Shown: positions 14,980-23,174 of the stretch, piece after piece
Layout: every line of letters starts with the position of its first letter
Numbering within the stretch: the stretch's first letter is position 1
Source: Bin5 sp965218625
Lineage (GTDB): Bacteria > Chloroflexota > Anaerolineae > Caldilineales > Caldilineaceae
Assembly: GCA_965218625.1 (NCBI GenBank)
Contig: CBDCLG010000022.1
Span: 1 to 32,779, forward strand
Reading direction: 5' to 3'
Length of the DNA stretch: 32,779 nucleotides
Position numbers and translations under genes: made by a program
The notes under the pieces: generated by a model
Told to the model about the DNA's origin: nothing
The model's input: the letters and a program-made list of their open reading frames with translations, nothing else
Database searches by the model: none

Positions 14980-15730
14980 CGAGGACCCTGATTTCGCCGA
15001 TCGATGCCAGGATCAGATCGGCAGATTGCGCCAGTTCTTCGCGCGAGGAAGCGCCGGTCAGCACCCCGACCCGCAGCCCTGCACCCGCCGCGCGCCCCAT
15101 ATCAAGGTCGGTCACGGCGTCTCCGACGACGGCGGTACGCGCCGGCGCAACGCCCAACCGTTCGGCGGCCGCCAGAAGTGCGTCAGGCGCCGGCTTGTGC
15201 CGGTACGGCCCATCTCCCCCGGCGATGAAGTCGACGTAAGGCGCAAGGTCGAAGCAGGCCAGCGCAGACTCCGTGTGGTTGGCGTCGTCATTGCTTATCA
15301 CCGCGACCTTCACACCGCAACTGTGTAGGGAAGAAAACAGCGCCTCCAGACTCGTCGTCTCCTTCAGATGGCGGGACCCCTCAAACATCGGACTGAACTC
15401 TTCCCACACCAACCGTTCGCAGTCGCTCCAATCCTGTTCCGGGCCGGCATGCTGGAACAGGACCGTTACCAGGGAATATCCGATCGCTACATTTGTCGAA
15501 GTCGCAAAGGGTCCTCGCGCATCAAACGTGCCGGTTGCCGGGTTATACCCCAAGGTGCGGTACAGTTCTGCCCGAACATTCGATTGGTCCGCGAAGTGCG
15601 CCACCAAGTGCTCCACGCCTTCCAGGAAAGGGGCCCGCAAGCTGGCGCCAAAGTCAAACAGAGTGCCGTCTTTGTCAAAGGCGATGAGGTCGGCGTCAAA
15701 GGTGTAGCAGCCGAACTGTACAAGAGCCAT
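14915..15730 (-). CDS. HAD superfamily phosphatase
   Basis: The 271-residue protein has all HAD motifs: AFDKDGTLFDF (Asp19 as nucleophile, Asp21 as acid/base), VAVISNDD for motif II, HKPAPDALLAAAERLG containing the motif III Lys, and VVGDAVTDLDMGRAAGAG for motif IV. It resembles phosphoglycolate phosphatase-like enzymes, with a helical cap between motifs I and II. The substrate is probably a small phosphorylated metabolite. It follows the LCP gene by 57 bases on the same strand. Its last 21 or so codons, past VLAKPAG, are Gly/Arg/Ser rich and overlap yigZ on the other strand, so the natural end may have been extended by loss of an earlier stop. Confidence 0.88.
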   Translation of the reverse strand: MALVQFGCYTFDADLIAFDKDGTLFDFGASLRAPFLEGVEHLVAHFADQSNVRAELYRTLGYNPATGTFDARGPFATSTNVAIGYSLVTVLFQHAGPEQDWSDCERLVWEEFSPMFEGSRHLKETTSLEALFSSLHSCGVKVAVISNDDANHTESALACFDLAPYVDFIAGGDGPYRHKPAPDALLAAAERLGVAPARTAVVGDAVTDLDMGRAAGAGLRVGVLTGASSREELAQSADLILASIGEIRVLAKPAGQSERGLGRSSDRPGGR

Positions 15731-15787
15731 TGATTGGAGGGATTGAACGGGAATGTCTGGGCTGGATGCTTGCGAGAGGGGCCGAGA

Positions 15788-17365
15788 CTATCGATTATCG
15801 TTGGAGGCGTTTGTCAAGTAGTCTTGCCCGATGACGATGCGCAGGTCAGTTGAATCGGATTCCAGGAGTCCTGGCATGGCGTGCAGGGAAGGGGTCAGGT
15901 TGAGTAGAAGGCCAACTTCACGCACGAGGCTGTCGTCCGTGTTGTAGTTCACCAGAAGGGTCCGCCGGTAATCGCTGCGGTCCGCGTCCCCGATCGCTAC
16001 GACGTTCCAGCCTTCAGCCTGGAGTTCCTGGCGAACCCTGGCGGCGACACCGTACTGGGACGTTCCGTTCAAAATTTCCAGCCGGGCCTCGCGCGCGTTC
16101 AAGACGCGGACGATTGGGAGCGGGCTGCTCTGGGCTGTGTCGGCTTCGGCGATAACCGCGCGCGCCGGCGCGCCCGGCTGCGATGGAGAGCCCGTTAGCG
16201 CCGTTGCTCCCGCGTCGCCCGCCGCTACTGCCACCGGGCCGAAGAATTGCCTCAGCGCAGGACGAATCAGCTCCCGATTGGGAAGCAGGATCCAGGCCTT
16301 GTTGTGGCTGTATGTCTCAGTTCCGAACCGATTGTCCAGCACCAGCCGACGAAACTCGAATTGGCCGGACTGGACGTGAAACGCGACTTCGGCAATTTTC
16401 GCAGGCGGCATATCGGTACTCACGCTGCCCCACATCGTGTTCATCAGCTGGGGGGCCTTGCCGAGCAGCGTTGGTATCATGTCTGTCGACAGCAACTTGT
16501 CGGCCACGGCCTGAAGCAGCTGCTGTTGACGCGCCGCCCGCCCGTAATCGCTGTCCATGTTTCGTGTACGCGCGTACTTCAGCGCGGTCTCGCCGTCGAA
16601 GTGGTGTCGCCCGGCACTCAGTTGGAACGTTTGAAAACCGAAATCGGACGTAGGATACTCAGGGTCGTAGATTGCCTGCTGCACGTCAACCGTAACACCG
16701 TCGATTTCGTCGATGAAACGGACGAATCCATTGAAGTCGGCCTGAACGTAGTAGTGCACAGGTTGGCCGATGAAGCTACTTACCGTATCCATCGCAAGCT
16801 GCGGACCGCCGCCGGGATAGCCTCTTTCTTCGCCCAGTGCATAGGCAACATTTATTTTTGTCGTCAGATTGTAAGCGGGAATGGGCAGCCACAGATCCCT
16901 GGTCAAGGAGATCATGCCCGCAATCTTCCTCTCGAGGTCAAGCGTCAGCAGAATCATCGTATCGGTGCGCGGCGGCTCCCGGTCACTGACGCGGTCATCG
17001 GAGCCCAGCAACAGGATGTTGACCTGGCGGTCCGGCGCGAAAGTGAGGGGTGGGAGTTCGACCGAGCTGTTGTTCTGGCGCGTATCGACCGGCTGCTCAG
17101 TTGTACTTGCCGGTAGCGCATCTGCGTTCGCCTCAACGGGAAGTTCCGGCCCGAGCTCAGGCAGGCTCCTGCTTAGTGCATAGTCACTGGCCTGTTCTGC
17201 TAGTATGCTCCCGACAAAGAAGGCGAAAACGAGGACAAGGATCGAGCAGGCCACTGCCGCAAAGACGGCTAGAGGCTTGCTCCAGGGACTTCGGCTTCGA
17301 GCCTGGACAGGCGTCTGGCCGTCGGCTCCAAGCTGCCGTCGCGAGAAGAATCTGACTATCGGCAT
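15788..17365 (-). CDS. LytR-CpsA-Psr (LCP) family protein with LytR_C domain
   Basis: LCP enzymes transfer lipid-linked glycopolymers to peptidoglycan or another cell-wall acceptor outside the membrane. I start at ATG 17365 (525 residues) because a TATAAT box ends 10 bases upstream; the in-frame TTG at 17401 would lie above the promoter. Residues about 32-54 form one membrane helix (LAVFAAVACSILVLVFAFFVG), followed by a low-complexity linker. The LCP domain starts at NILLLGSDDR, continues with RTDTMILLTLD (conserved Arg and Asp), SLTRDLWLPI and FIDEIDGVTVDV, and includes KYARTRNMDSDYGRAARQQQ. A second domain (LEILNGTSQYGVAARVRQEL) is LytR_C. Both neighbours in this minus-strand group are also probably envelope or cytosolic partners, but function is unproven. 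Confidence 0.92.
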   Translation of the reverse strand: MPIVRFFSRRQLGADGQTPVQARSRSPWSKPLAVFAAVACSILVLVFAFFVGSILAEQASDYALSRSLPELGPELPVEANADALPASTTEQPVDTRQNNSSVELPPLTFAPDRQVNILLLGSDDRVSDREPPRTDTMILLTLDLERKIAGMISLTRDLWLPIPAYNLTTKINVAYALGEERGYPGGGPQLAMDTVSSFIGQPVHYYVQADFNGFVRFIDEIDGVTVDVQQAIYDPEYPTSDFGFQTFQLSAGRHHFDGETALKYARTRNMDSDYGRAARQQQLLQAVADKLLSTDMIPTLLGKAPQLMNTMWGSVSTDMPPAKIAEVAFHVQSGQFEFRRLVLDNRFGTETYSHNKAWILLPNRELIRPALRQFFGPVAVAAGDAGATALTGSPSQPGAPARAVIAEADTAQSSPLPIVRVLNAREARLEILNGTSQYGVAARVRQELQAEGWNVVAIGDADRSDYRRTLLVNYNTDDSLVREVGLLLNLTPSLHAMPGLLESDSTDLRIVIGQDYLTNASNDNR

Positions 17366-17375
17366 AGTGCCTGCG

Positions 17376-17405
17376 ATTATAGCATGGATTCTGGCTGACA
17401 ACCAA
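17376..17405 (-). promoter_or_regulatory. Sigma-70-type promoter for the LCP gene
   Basis: On the minus strand TTGGTT (17405-17400) is followed after 18 bases by a perfect TATAAT (17381-17376). The start codon at 17365 lies 10 bases beyond, so the leader is very short and there is no ribosome binding site. Confidence 0.6.
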
Positions 17406-17475
17406 CTGGACTGAGGGACGGGGGCGGCCAGCCCTGGCGTCGCGGCTGAGTCTCAAGATAAGAAGGCTTGCCAGC

Positions 17476-17487
17476 GGTTTGCAAACC
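17476..17487. promoter_or_regulatory. 12-base perfect palindrome upstream of the LCP promoter
   Basis: GGTTTGCAAACC is a perfect palindrome about 70 bases upstream of the LCP -35 box and just downstream of the propeller gene's stop. It may be an operator; no regulator is identified. Confidence 0.3.
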
Positions 17488-17503
17488 TGCGAGGCCAGTT
17501 GAA

Positions 17504-19831
17504 TCAGCGCGGGAGGGGATGCGCGTACAGCGCAGAACTGGTCAAAATGTACAACATTCCGGTAAGCTCATCCAGGTAGAGCCCCCTCAATCCAGCCAGC
17601 GCCATGTCTTCGGCGTCAACAAACTGTTCGATATAGCGGCCCTCTTTGTCAAAAACGAGGATGCGTTCCTGCGTTGCGTCGGCGACATAGAGCGTTCCGT
17701 CGGCGTCGTCATCCAGCACGAGGTCAACGAGCGAGCCCCCCAACCCCGGGATCCTCTCCAGGCTGAACGGCAACTGTTCTCCCTGACTGTATCGCAAGAC
17801 AGTTCCATCTTCGGTCAGGAGCCAGATGTCACCGTCAATGCCCATCGCCACCAGTCCAGAGAGATCGCCTTGCACCTGTTCGTCGAACCAGTTCACGGGC
17901 GCTTCTTCGTAGTCAAGTCCGGCCGGCGTGTAACGCAAGATCTGATTCTCCCGCTCATCCGCGAGATAGAGCCGGCCATTGTAGATAGCCAGCTGGCCAA
18001 TGCTTCCCAACGCGCCCTGACCGGCCAGTCGCAGGTGAGTAGCCCCGTCAAAGCGATTGTAGCGGAAGACGTTATTGTTTCTGTCGAGTACCAGCAGGCT
18101 GGCTTTTTCCGCGAATCCCAATATGCGCGGCTGCCAGGCAATGTCTACGATCCGCCCAACCGTGACACCGGATACAATATCTCCTTCCCGCAGTACGGCC
18201 CCGCTGTTTTCCTCCAGTAGCGTCCGGTCCGAGTTGATTCGGTAATGTTCGACCAGCTGCCTGCTGCTATCCAGAACATAAATGTCCTGGTCTGAGACGA
18301 CGATGCGTTGCGGCGAAGCTTCGGAGGGGTACTCCAGCAGGGGAACGTCGAGAGAGTAGAGGGCTCGAACCTGGAGCAGATCCTGTAGTTCGGTCGCGAT
18401 AACCTGCGACATTTCCTGGATTTGTGTAGTAACACCGACAAGGATCACGGCTTCGTCAAGATATCGCTGTGCTTCGCTCAGCGCGGCCCTTGCCGTGGCC
18501 CTGTCGCCGTTTTCCAAAGCCTGCTGGACCACCAACAGCTGACTGTCCGCCAGCCCGACAAAATGAATTCCTTCTTCCTGGTTGATGGTTCCTTCGCGCA
18601 AGAAGGCTGCACCCACAACGGCCGACGTCAGGAGAGGAATCAAGACGGCAATTGAAAGAAACAGTCTGCGGCGGTTCCCCTTCGTCGGCTCGGGCGGCGC
18701 ATACCCCGGCAAGGCCGGAAGCTGGAGACGTTCTCCGGTTTGAGGTTCCTCCTGTGCGGGTGGCTGCGGCCCAGGCTGGGGCTCCGACTCTGGCGCGGCC
18801 GAATGCCCGAAATCTGCTTCGTCCTGGGACACATCGGCCGGCTTCTTCTGATCCTCTGGCAAAAGATCCCGAAACAGTCCCGACATCCAACGCCCAGGTC
18901 TGCCCAGGAAATTGAAGGCCCGCCTGTACCAGGGGCCCCGCAGCTTCACAAAGGGACGAAACGGCACAGCCAACTGATGCTGCATCGTTGGCGCGCTTGG
19001 AAGATCGTCCGCCCCGGCGCTGCGCCGGCTTCGGAATGGAATTATCGACCGTCTGCCAGCCTCGCCGGGCATTCCCCGCACCGGCGGCGCCGCCCCTACC
19101 GCGGTCGGCAGCCGCGAGTTTGCATCCTCATTGGGCCCCGATCCGGGCTGCTCTGAGTAGACAAGCAGCAGGGCCAGCAAGGGTACGTTCTCTCCCTGCT
19201 CCCGCAAATGCGCGACCATGTCGTGCAAATTTGCCACCGACGTGCTCACAATCGCGCCGCCAATCGTCCTGACATCAGATTGCAGGAACCATTCGCTTTC
19301 TCCCAGAAAGAGCACGTCATTTTGCTCTAGTTTGTGCCGATAGACGTGAACATTTGGTTGCGACTCTCTTCCCAGCGGCCCGGTATAACGGTCGGCGTCC
19401 AACGGGAACTGGTCAAGACGCTGCTCAGTCGCGATCAGCGCCATCGGCGGCCCAGCCGCGGCAATTACAAGGTGGCCCTGCACGATCGCCGCGCAGATCA
19501 TGCCTGCTTCCAGATCGATATCCGGGCTGCGTCGATTCAGGTCCCGCAGCGATTCATGCGCGCTGTTGATCGCCCTCTTCAGAACGGTGCTTACGGGTCC
19601 GCTCGCCGAATAATAAGTTAACTCAATGATGGATTGCATCTCGCGTACAGCAAAGCTGCTGACAGAGCTGCCGCCTATCAATTCGATCAGGATGTACAGG
19701 TTTCCCCTCGACGAACGCTCGTCGTCGAACGTCGGCTCAATCCTCACCAAGTGATTGGCGCGCGGGTTGCGATGATCCATCAAGAAAGCGTGATGAATCC
19801 GGGTGTGGCTGGAAGAAGCGGTGCTTGCCAT
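17504..19831 (-). CDS. Degenerate PP2C-like/membrane/beta-propeller protein
   Basis: The 775-residue protein has four parts. Residues about 1-230 resemble the PP2C phosphatase fold: GNLYILIELIGG where active enzymes have a DGMGG metal motif, GMICAAIVQGHLVIAAAGPPMALI where they have VGDSRAY, and DVLFLGESEWFLQSD. The metal-binding Asp residues are therefore missing and catalysis is doubtful. Residues 231-385 form a Pro/Ser/Glu/Gln-rich linker. One membrane helix spans about 389-411 (FLSIAVLIPLLTSAVVGAAFL). Then come a helical stretch (420-490) and an NHL-like beta-propeller to the end, with repeated blades such as GRLYLADERENQILRY and GTLYVADATQERILVF. The N-domain should lie in the cytoplasm and the propeller outside. 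It precedes the LCP gene, so a cell-surface sensing role is an inference. ATG 19831 has no ribosome binding site. Confidence 0.8.
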   Translation of the reverse strand: MASTASSSHTRIHHAFLMDHRNPRANHLVRIEPTFDDERSSRGNLYILIELIGGSSVSSFAVREMQSIIELTYYSASGPVSTVLKRAINSAHESLRDLNRRSPDIDLEAGMICAAIVQGHLVIAAAGPPMALIATEQRLDQFPLDADRYTGPLGRESQPNVHVYRHKLEQNDVLFLGESEWFLQSDVRTIGGAIVSTSVANLHDMVAHLREQGENVPLLALLLVYSEQPGSGPNEDANSRLPTAVGAAPPVRGMPGEAGRRSIIPFRSRRSAGADDLPSAPTMQHQLAVPFRPFVKLRGPWYRRAFNFLGRPGRWMSGLFRDLLPEDQKKPADVSQDEADFGHSAAPESEPQPGPQPPAQEEPQTGERLQLPALPGYAPPEPTKGNRRRLFLSIAVLIPLLTSAVVGAAFLREGTINQEEGIHFVGLADSQLLVVQQALENGDRATARAALSEAQRYLDEAVILVGVTTQIQEMSQVIATELQDLLQVRALYSLDVPLLEYPSEASPQRIVVSDQDIYVLDSSRQLVEHYRINSDRTLLEENSGAVLREGDIVSGVTVGRIVDIAWQPRILGFAEKASLLVLDRNNNVFRYNRFDGATHLRLAGQGALGSIGQLAIYNGRLYLADERENQILRYTPAGLDYEEAPVNWFDEQVQGDLSGLVAMGIDGDIWLLTEDGTVLRYSQGEQLPFSLERIPGLGGSLVDLVLDDDADGTLYVADATQERILVFDKEGRYIEQFVDAEDMALAGLRGLYLDELTGMLYILTSSALYAHPLPR

Positions 19832-19954
19832 AATTGTTCAGATTTGCAGCGGGGACATTGGCCGCAGCAGTCGTCGATGTTAGAATGTGCGGACCCATCC
19901 GGCGCCTCAAAGGAAATGGTCCTGAGGCTCTGCCTCTACTGAGTCCAACTCTAA

Positions 19955-20008
19955 TTGTACACCTTGCCGAAATAGCGTACAAGCGTAGTTTCAGACGCGA
20001 TTCGTCTG
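19955..20008. promoter_or_regulatory. Inverted repeats in the divergent ychF/propeller gap
   Basis: The 280-base gap between the divergent genes holds TTGTAC (19955-19960) paired with GTACAA (19977-19982) around 16 bases, then CAGACG (19992-19997) paired with CGTCTG (20003-20008) around 5 bases. They could be operator sites; no clear -10 box is seen. Confidence 0.3.
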
Positions 20009-20111
20009 TTTGGGTGTCGATTCGACGCCGAAATCCCCAGGACGACGCATCATTTGTGGCCAGACATCTTTAGAGTTCAAGAGAAGCGCAGTCTGAAATC
20101 GATGTTGGTCT

Positions 20112-21185
20112 ATGAAAATCGGAATCGTAGGCGGGCCAAACAGCGGAAAGACCACGATATTTAACGCGCTTACCCGAAGCAAGGCCGCGACTGCCGGCTT
20201 TTCCAGCGGGCAGGTTGAGATTCATACTGCCGTCGTAGACGTCCCCGATTCGCGGCTGGACAACCTCTCAGAGATATTTGCACCCCGTCCGGCGGTATAT
20301 GCCCAGGTCACATTCAACGACGTCGCCGGCCTCACTGAAGGAATCGGCAAAGAGGGCAGCATTCAGGGACCGCTGTTGAACGCAATCGCTGTGAACGACG
20401 CCCTGCTCCTGGTGGCGCGTTCCTTTACCAATCCTACCGTGCCCCACCCCCGAGATCGCGTCGATTCGATTGCAGACTTCGACGAAATGGAGACCGAGTT
20501 TCTGCTCAATGACATGGTCACGATCGAGAATCGACTCGAACGAATTGCCGTGCAGCGCTCTCGCGCCCAGTTGGAGGAAAGGCAGCGAATGGCGCGCGAA
20601 GAGGTTCTGCTGGAACGGCTCTACCCCGAACTTGAGAACGGGAAGCCCTTGCGAATGGCCGTAGTCAGCGCGGAAGAAGAAAGAATGCTGGCTGGATTCG
20701 GCTTTCTCAGCTTGCTGCCCCTCCTGCGTGTGGTAAATGCCGGCGATGACGACGACGAAAGCCAGTACGAATACCTGCTCAGTAGCGAAACGTTTTTTCT
20801 GCGCGGCCGCCTTGAAGCCGACATCGCCCTGATGCCCCCGCCGGAGGCCGCCGAGTTTCTCGCCGAGTTCGGCATCGACGAGCCGGGCCTCGACCGGGCC
20901 ATTCGACGCTGCTACACACTTCTCGGCCTGATTAGCTTCTTCACTGTCGGCGAAGACGAGGTCCGCGCCTGGGCCGTGAGCGCCGGCTCCGCCGCGCCGG
21001 CGGCCGCGGGCGCGGTCCATACTGATATGGAGCGGGGCTTTATTCGAGCCGAAACGGTCCACTTCGACGATTTGGTGTCAGCCGGAAGCATGGCCGAAGC
21101 TCGCAAGCGGGGTCTGCTGCGGCTGGAGGGCAAGGGCTACGAAGTCCGGGACGGTGACATTCTTCAGTTTCGATTTCAGGTCTGA
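20112..21185 (+). CDS. Divergent YchF/Obg-type P-loop nucleotidase with TGS domain
   Basis: The 357-residue protein has the YchF layout: an N-terminal G domain with P-loop GGPNSGKTT (7-15), a switch II segment NDVAGLTEGIGKEG (69-82), a helical insertion (about 125-200, with TIENRLERIAVQR), and a C-terminal TGS domain ending AAPAAAGAVHTDMERGFIRAETVHFDD, LRLEGKGYEVRDGDILQFRF. The TGS part is close to the family norm, while the G domain differs: DIAGLV becomes DVAGLT, and the base-specificity motif reads VVNAGDDD in place of the family's NxxE. YchF proteins bind ATP and interact with ribosomes. This may be a paralogue rather than the standard ychF. The following S1-domain gene has its own promoter. 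Confidence 0.85.
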   Translation: MKIGIVGGPNSGKTTIFNALTRSKAATAGFSSGQVEIHTAVVDVPDSRLDNLSEIFAPRPAVYAQVTFNDVAGLTEGIGKEGSIQGPLLNAIAVNDALLLVARSFTNPTVPHPRDRVDSIADFDEMETEFLLNDMVTIENRLERIAVQRSRAQLEERQRMAREEVLLERLYPELENGKPLRMAVVSAEEERMLAGFGFLSLLPLLRVVNAGDDDDESQYEYLLSSETFFLRGRLEADIALMPPPEAAEFLAEFGIDEPGLDRAIRRCYTLLGLISFFTVGEDEVRAWAVSAGSAAPAAAGAVHTDMERGFIRAETVHFDDLVSAGSMAEARKRGLLRLEGKGYEVRDGDILQFRFQV

Positions 21186-21220
21186 TGCAGCCATCGTTTC
21201 GCGTTGACGCATCTCTGTTT

Positions 21221-21249
21221 TTGTTCATTCTGACGACAATATGTATACT
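21221..21249 (+). promoter_or_regulatory. Sigma-70-type promoter for the S1-domain gene
   Basis: TTGTTC (21221-21226) and TATACT (21244-21249) are 17 bases apart, 51 bases before ATG 21300, which has GGAG at 21290-21293. This is one of the clearest promoters in the window. Confidence 0.65.
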
Positions 21250-21299
21250 GCTTTTCGGTGTTGCGCAGGGACAACGCCAATCCCCATGAGGAGTGGAAA

Positions 21300-22121
21300 A
21301 TGACTGAGGAAACCCGTACCGTCGAGGAAGAATCGGCAGAAGCCTCTGCCAGAGAAACTGACGCCAGCAAGAAGGTAGTTCGTTTGAGCGTCGGTCAGGA
21401 GATGAGCGGCACCATAAAGCAGGTGACCGACTTTGGCGCATTCGTCGACATCGGGGCCGGCCGCGACGGCCTCGTTCACATTTCCGAACTCTCGGTTGGC
21501 CGCGTTACCAACGTCAAGGAGTTCGTCGAGGAAGGCCAGACAGTCACTGTGTGGATCAAGCGGCTGAACCGTGAACGCAACCGCATCAGCCTCACAATGA
21601 TCTCGCCCGATACGAAGACGATTCGTGACCTTCAGGAGGGAGAACTCGTCGAAGGCGTCGTTTCCCGCATGGTGCCCTATGGCGCTTTTGTCGACATCGG
21701 CGTTGGCACCGACGCGCTCCTTCACGTGCGCGAAATGGGCAACAGCTACGTCCAGAAACCGGAAGATGTGGTCGAAATTGGCGAAAAGTTGGAGGTCCGC
21801 ATCGTCACGATCAACCGCCGGCGCCGGCAGATTGACATCAGTATCAAAGGGCTGCGTGACGAGCCCGAAACTGAAGAGGGCCCATTGGACGATGCCGAGG
21901 CAGCTTTGGCCGTTGATGCGGATGGCCAAGTAGTGGATAAATTCGAAAACATGGAGGTTCTCTCACCTATGGAGCTGGCGTTCAAGCGCGCCATGGAGTC
22001 CGATGGCAAGCAAGAAATAACACAGCCCCGTAGTGAACGCCGCCGCCGAGGCCGCAAGCACCGCGCTAAGGCCATGCAGGCCGAGATTATCCAGCGAACG
22101 CTGGATACGATGCGAGATTAG
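21300..22121 (+). CDS. Tandem S1 RNA-binding domain protein
   Basis: The 273-residue protein starts at ATG 21300, seven bases after GGAG. Two S1 domains are visible: the first at about 30-101 (GTIKQVTDFGAFVDIGAG, DGLVHISEL, NRISLTM), the second at about 112-184 (GVVSRMVPYGAFVDIGVG, DALLHVREM, QIDISIKGL). The acidic N-terminus (1-25) is disordered. The C-terminus is strongly basic (RSERRRRGRKHRAKA), likely giving extra nucleic-acid contact. It resembles partial ribosomal protein S1 (RpsA-like) proteins used in translation initiation or mRNA binding, but with only two domains. It has its own promoter and is followed by a terminator, so it is a single-gene unit. Confidence 0.88.
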   Translation: MTEETRTVEEESAEASARETDASKKVVRLSVGQEMSGTIKQVTDFGAFVDIGAGRDGLVHISELSVGRVTNVKEFVEEGQTVTVWIKRLNRERNRISLTMISPDTKTIRDLQEGELVEGVVSRMVPYGAFVDIGVGTDALLHVREMGNSYVQKPEDVVEIGEKLEVRIVTINRRRRQIDISIKGLRDEPETEEGPLDDAEAALAVDADGQVVDKFENMEVLSPMELAFKRAMESDGKQEITQPRSERRRRGRKHRAKAMQAEIIQRTLDTMRD

Positions 22122-22148
22122 CCATTCTGCGAGCCCATCAGCGCTTCA

Positions 22149-22181
22149 GGCGGCGGACGCTTCTGATTCCGTCGCCTTTTT
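22149..22181 (+). terminator. Rho-independent terminator after the S1-domain gene
   Basis: GGCGGCGGA (22149-22157) pairs with TCCGTCGCC (22168-22176), 9 pairs with one G-U, around a 10-base loop. TTTTT follows at 22177-22181. It lies 28 bases past the stop. Confidence 0.75.
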
Positions 22182-22250
22182 GATTGGTGACGTCGAGAGC
22201 CGGGAACTGTCCTGTGGCTTGATGCCGCAGGCAGGGGAGCTGCGAGAATC

Positions 22251-22997
22251 GTGGACTTGCGAGACGGGGTCGCGCTGGTAACCGGCGGGGCGCATCGCGT
22301 CGGGAGAGCCATAACGCTGGAACTAGCCCGCGCCGGCGCCAATGTAGTAATCCTCTTCAACGTTTCGGCCGGAGCTGCGGAAAAAACCGCCGAGGATGTT
22401 AACGCGCTCGGTGTCGAGGCGATGACGGTCCAGTGTGATGTCGGAAATTTGAACGCCGTCCAGCGGATGGCAGAGGCGGTGCGTGCCCGTTTTGGGCGTC
22501 TTGACCTGCTCGTCAACGCCGCCGATCGTTTCGACGCGCATGCTGTCCCCACCGAGGAATACGAGACCTGGCGCCGCGTGATTGACGTATCTTTGCACGG
22601 CAGCTTTTACGTGAGCAATGAACTCGCGCCGCTTCTGCTCGAACGACCGCAGGCCGCCATCGTCAACATTGTCGACATATCGGTTTGGCACGCCTGGCCC
22701 AACTTCACCGCCCACGCCGTAGCCAAATCCGGCCTGCTCGCACTGACGCGGCAGCTTGCGCTTGAATTAGCGCCTACCGTGCTCGTTAACGCAGTCGCGC
22801 CCGGTCACGTCATGCCACAGCCGCACTACAACGAGGAGTTTTTGCGGCGGAGCGCCGGCCGCACGTTGCTTAAGCGTTGGGGCGCGCCCGAAGACGTCGC
22901 ACACGCGGTCCGCTTTCTCGCCCAATCTGATTACATCACCGGCGAGGTCATCCGTGTCGACGGCGGCGAGCTGATAGCCTTACGTTCCGAAAACTAA
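22251..22997 (+). CDS. SDR family oxidoreductase with altered catalytic Tyr
   Basis: The 248-residue protein is a classical short-chain dehydrogenase starting at GTG 22251. The cofactor loop is TGGAHRVGRA (11-20), NAAD (89-92) is the NNAG equivalent, and the C-terminal region has VNAVAPGHV and DYITGEVIRVDGG. The catalytic block reads NIVDISVWHAWPNFTAHAVAK: Lys159 is present, but the position of the usual Tyr is His155, and the usual Ser position (13 before) is Asp142. Asp at that place is also seen in pteridine reductases (PTR1/FolM), where the Tyr is retained. So either a His serves in place of the Tyr or the protein is not a standard reductase. The substrate is unknown. It stands alone after the S1 gene's terminator. 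Confidence 0.85.
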   Translation: MDLRDGVALVTGGAHRVGRAITLELARAGANVVILFNVSAGAAEKTAEDVNALGVEAMTVQCDVGNLNAVQRMAEAVRARFGRLDLLVNAADRFDAHAVPTEEYETWRRVIDVSLHGSFYVSNELAPLLLERPQAAIVNIVDISVWHAWPNFTAHAVAKSGLLALTRQLALELAPTVLVNAVAPGHVMPQPHYNEEFLRRSAGRTLLKRWGAPEDVAHAVRFLAQSDYITGEVIRVDGGELIALRSEN

Positions 22998-23053
22998 GAA
23001 AAGAATCGTTCGAAAGCAAGGTCGATTGAGGGGCCCTCTGCGTTTCCTTTCAG

Positions 23054-23082
23054 TTGCCGGCAGCGGCGAGAAATGGTAAATT
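23054..23082 (+). promoter_or_regulatory. Putative promoter for the SirB1-like gene
   Basis: TTGCCG (23054-23059) and TAAATT (23077-23082) are 17 bases apart, about 90 bases upstream of the proposed GTG start at 23175. Confidence 0.45.
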
Positions 23083-23174
23083 CAGGCTACCCTAACGAAA
23101 AGTAAGTCTGGCCAAGAGCAACTGTGCGGCGCCAGCCCATATCTCGCTGTCAGGCCGCACTGAAGGGAGATTCC

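Noticed and set aside
16247..17116. Long plus-strand open frame of about 290 codons opposite the LCP gene
   Set aside because: It is antisense to a gene with clear LCP motifs, has no ribosome binding site and no recognisable domain; such frames are expected in GC-rich DNA.
20268..21062. Minus-strand open frame of about 265 codons opposite the YchF-like gene
   Set aside because: It mirrors the codons of a well-supported gene and shows no family motif.
21184..21219. Possible terminator after the YchF-like gene (GATGC...GCATC then TTTTT)
   Set aside because: The stem is only 5 pairs with a 20-base loop, too weak to call.
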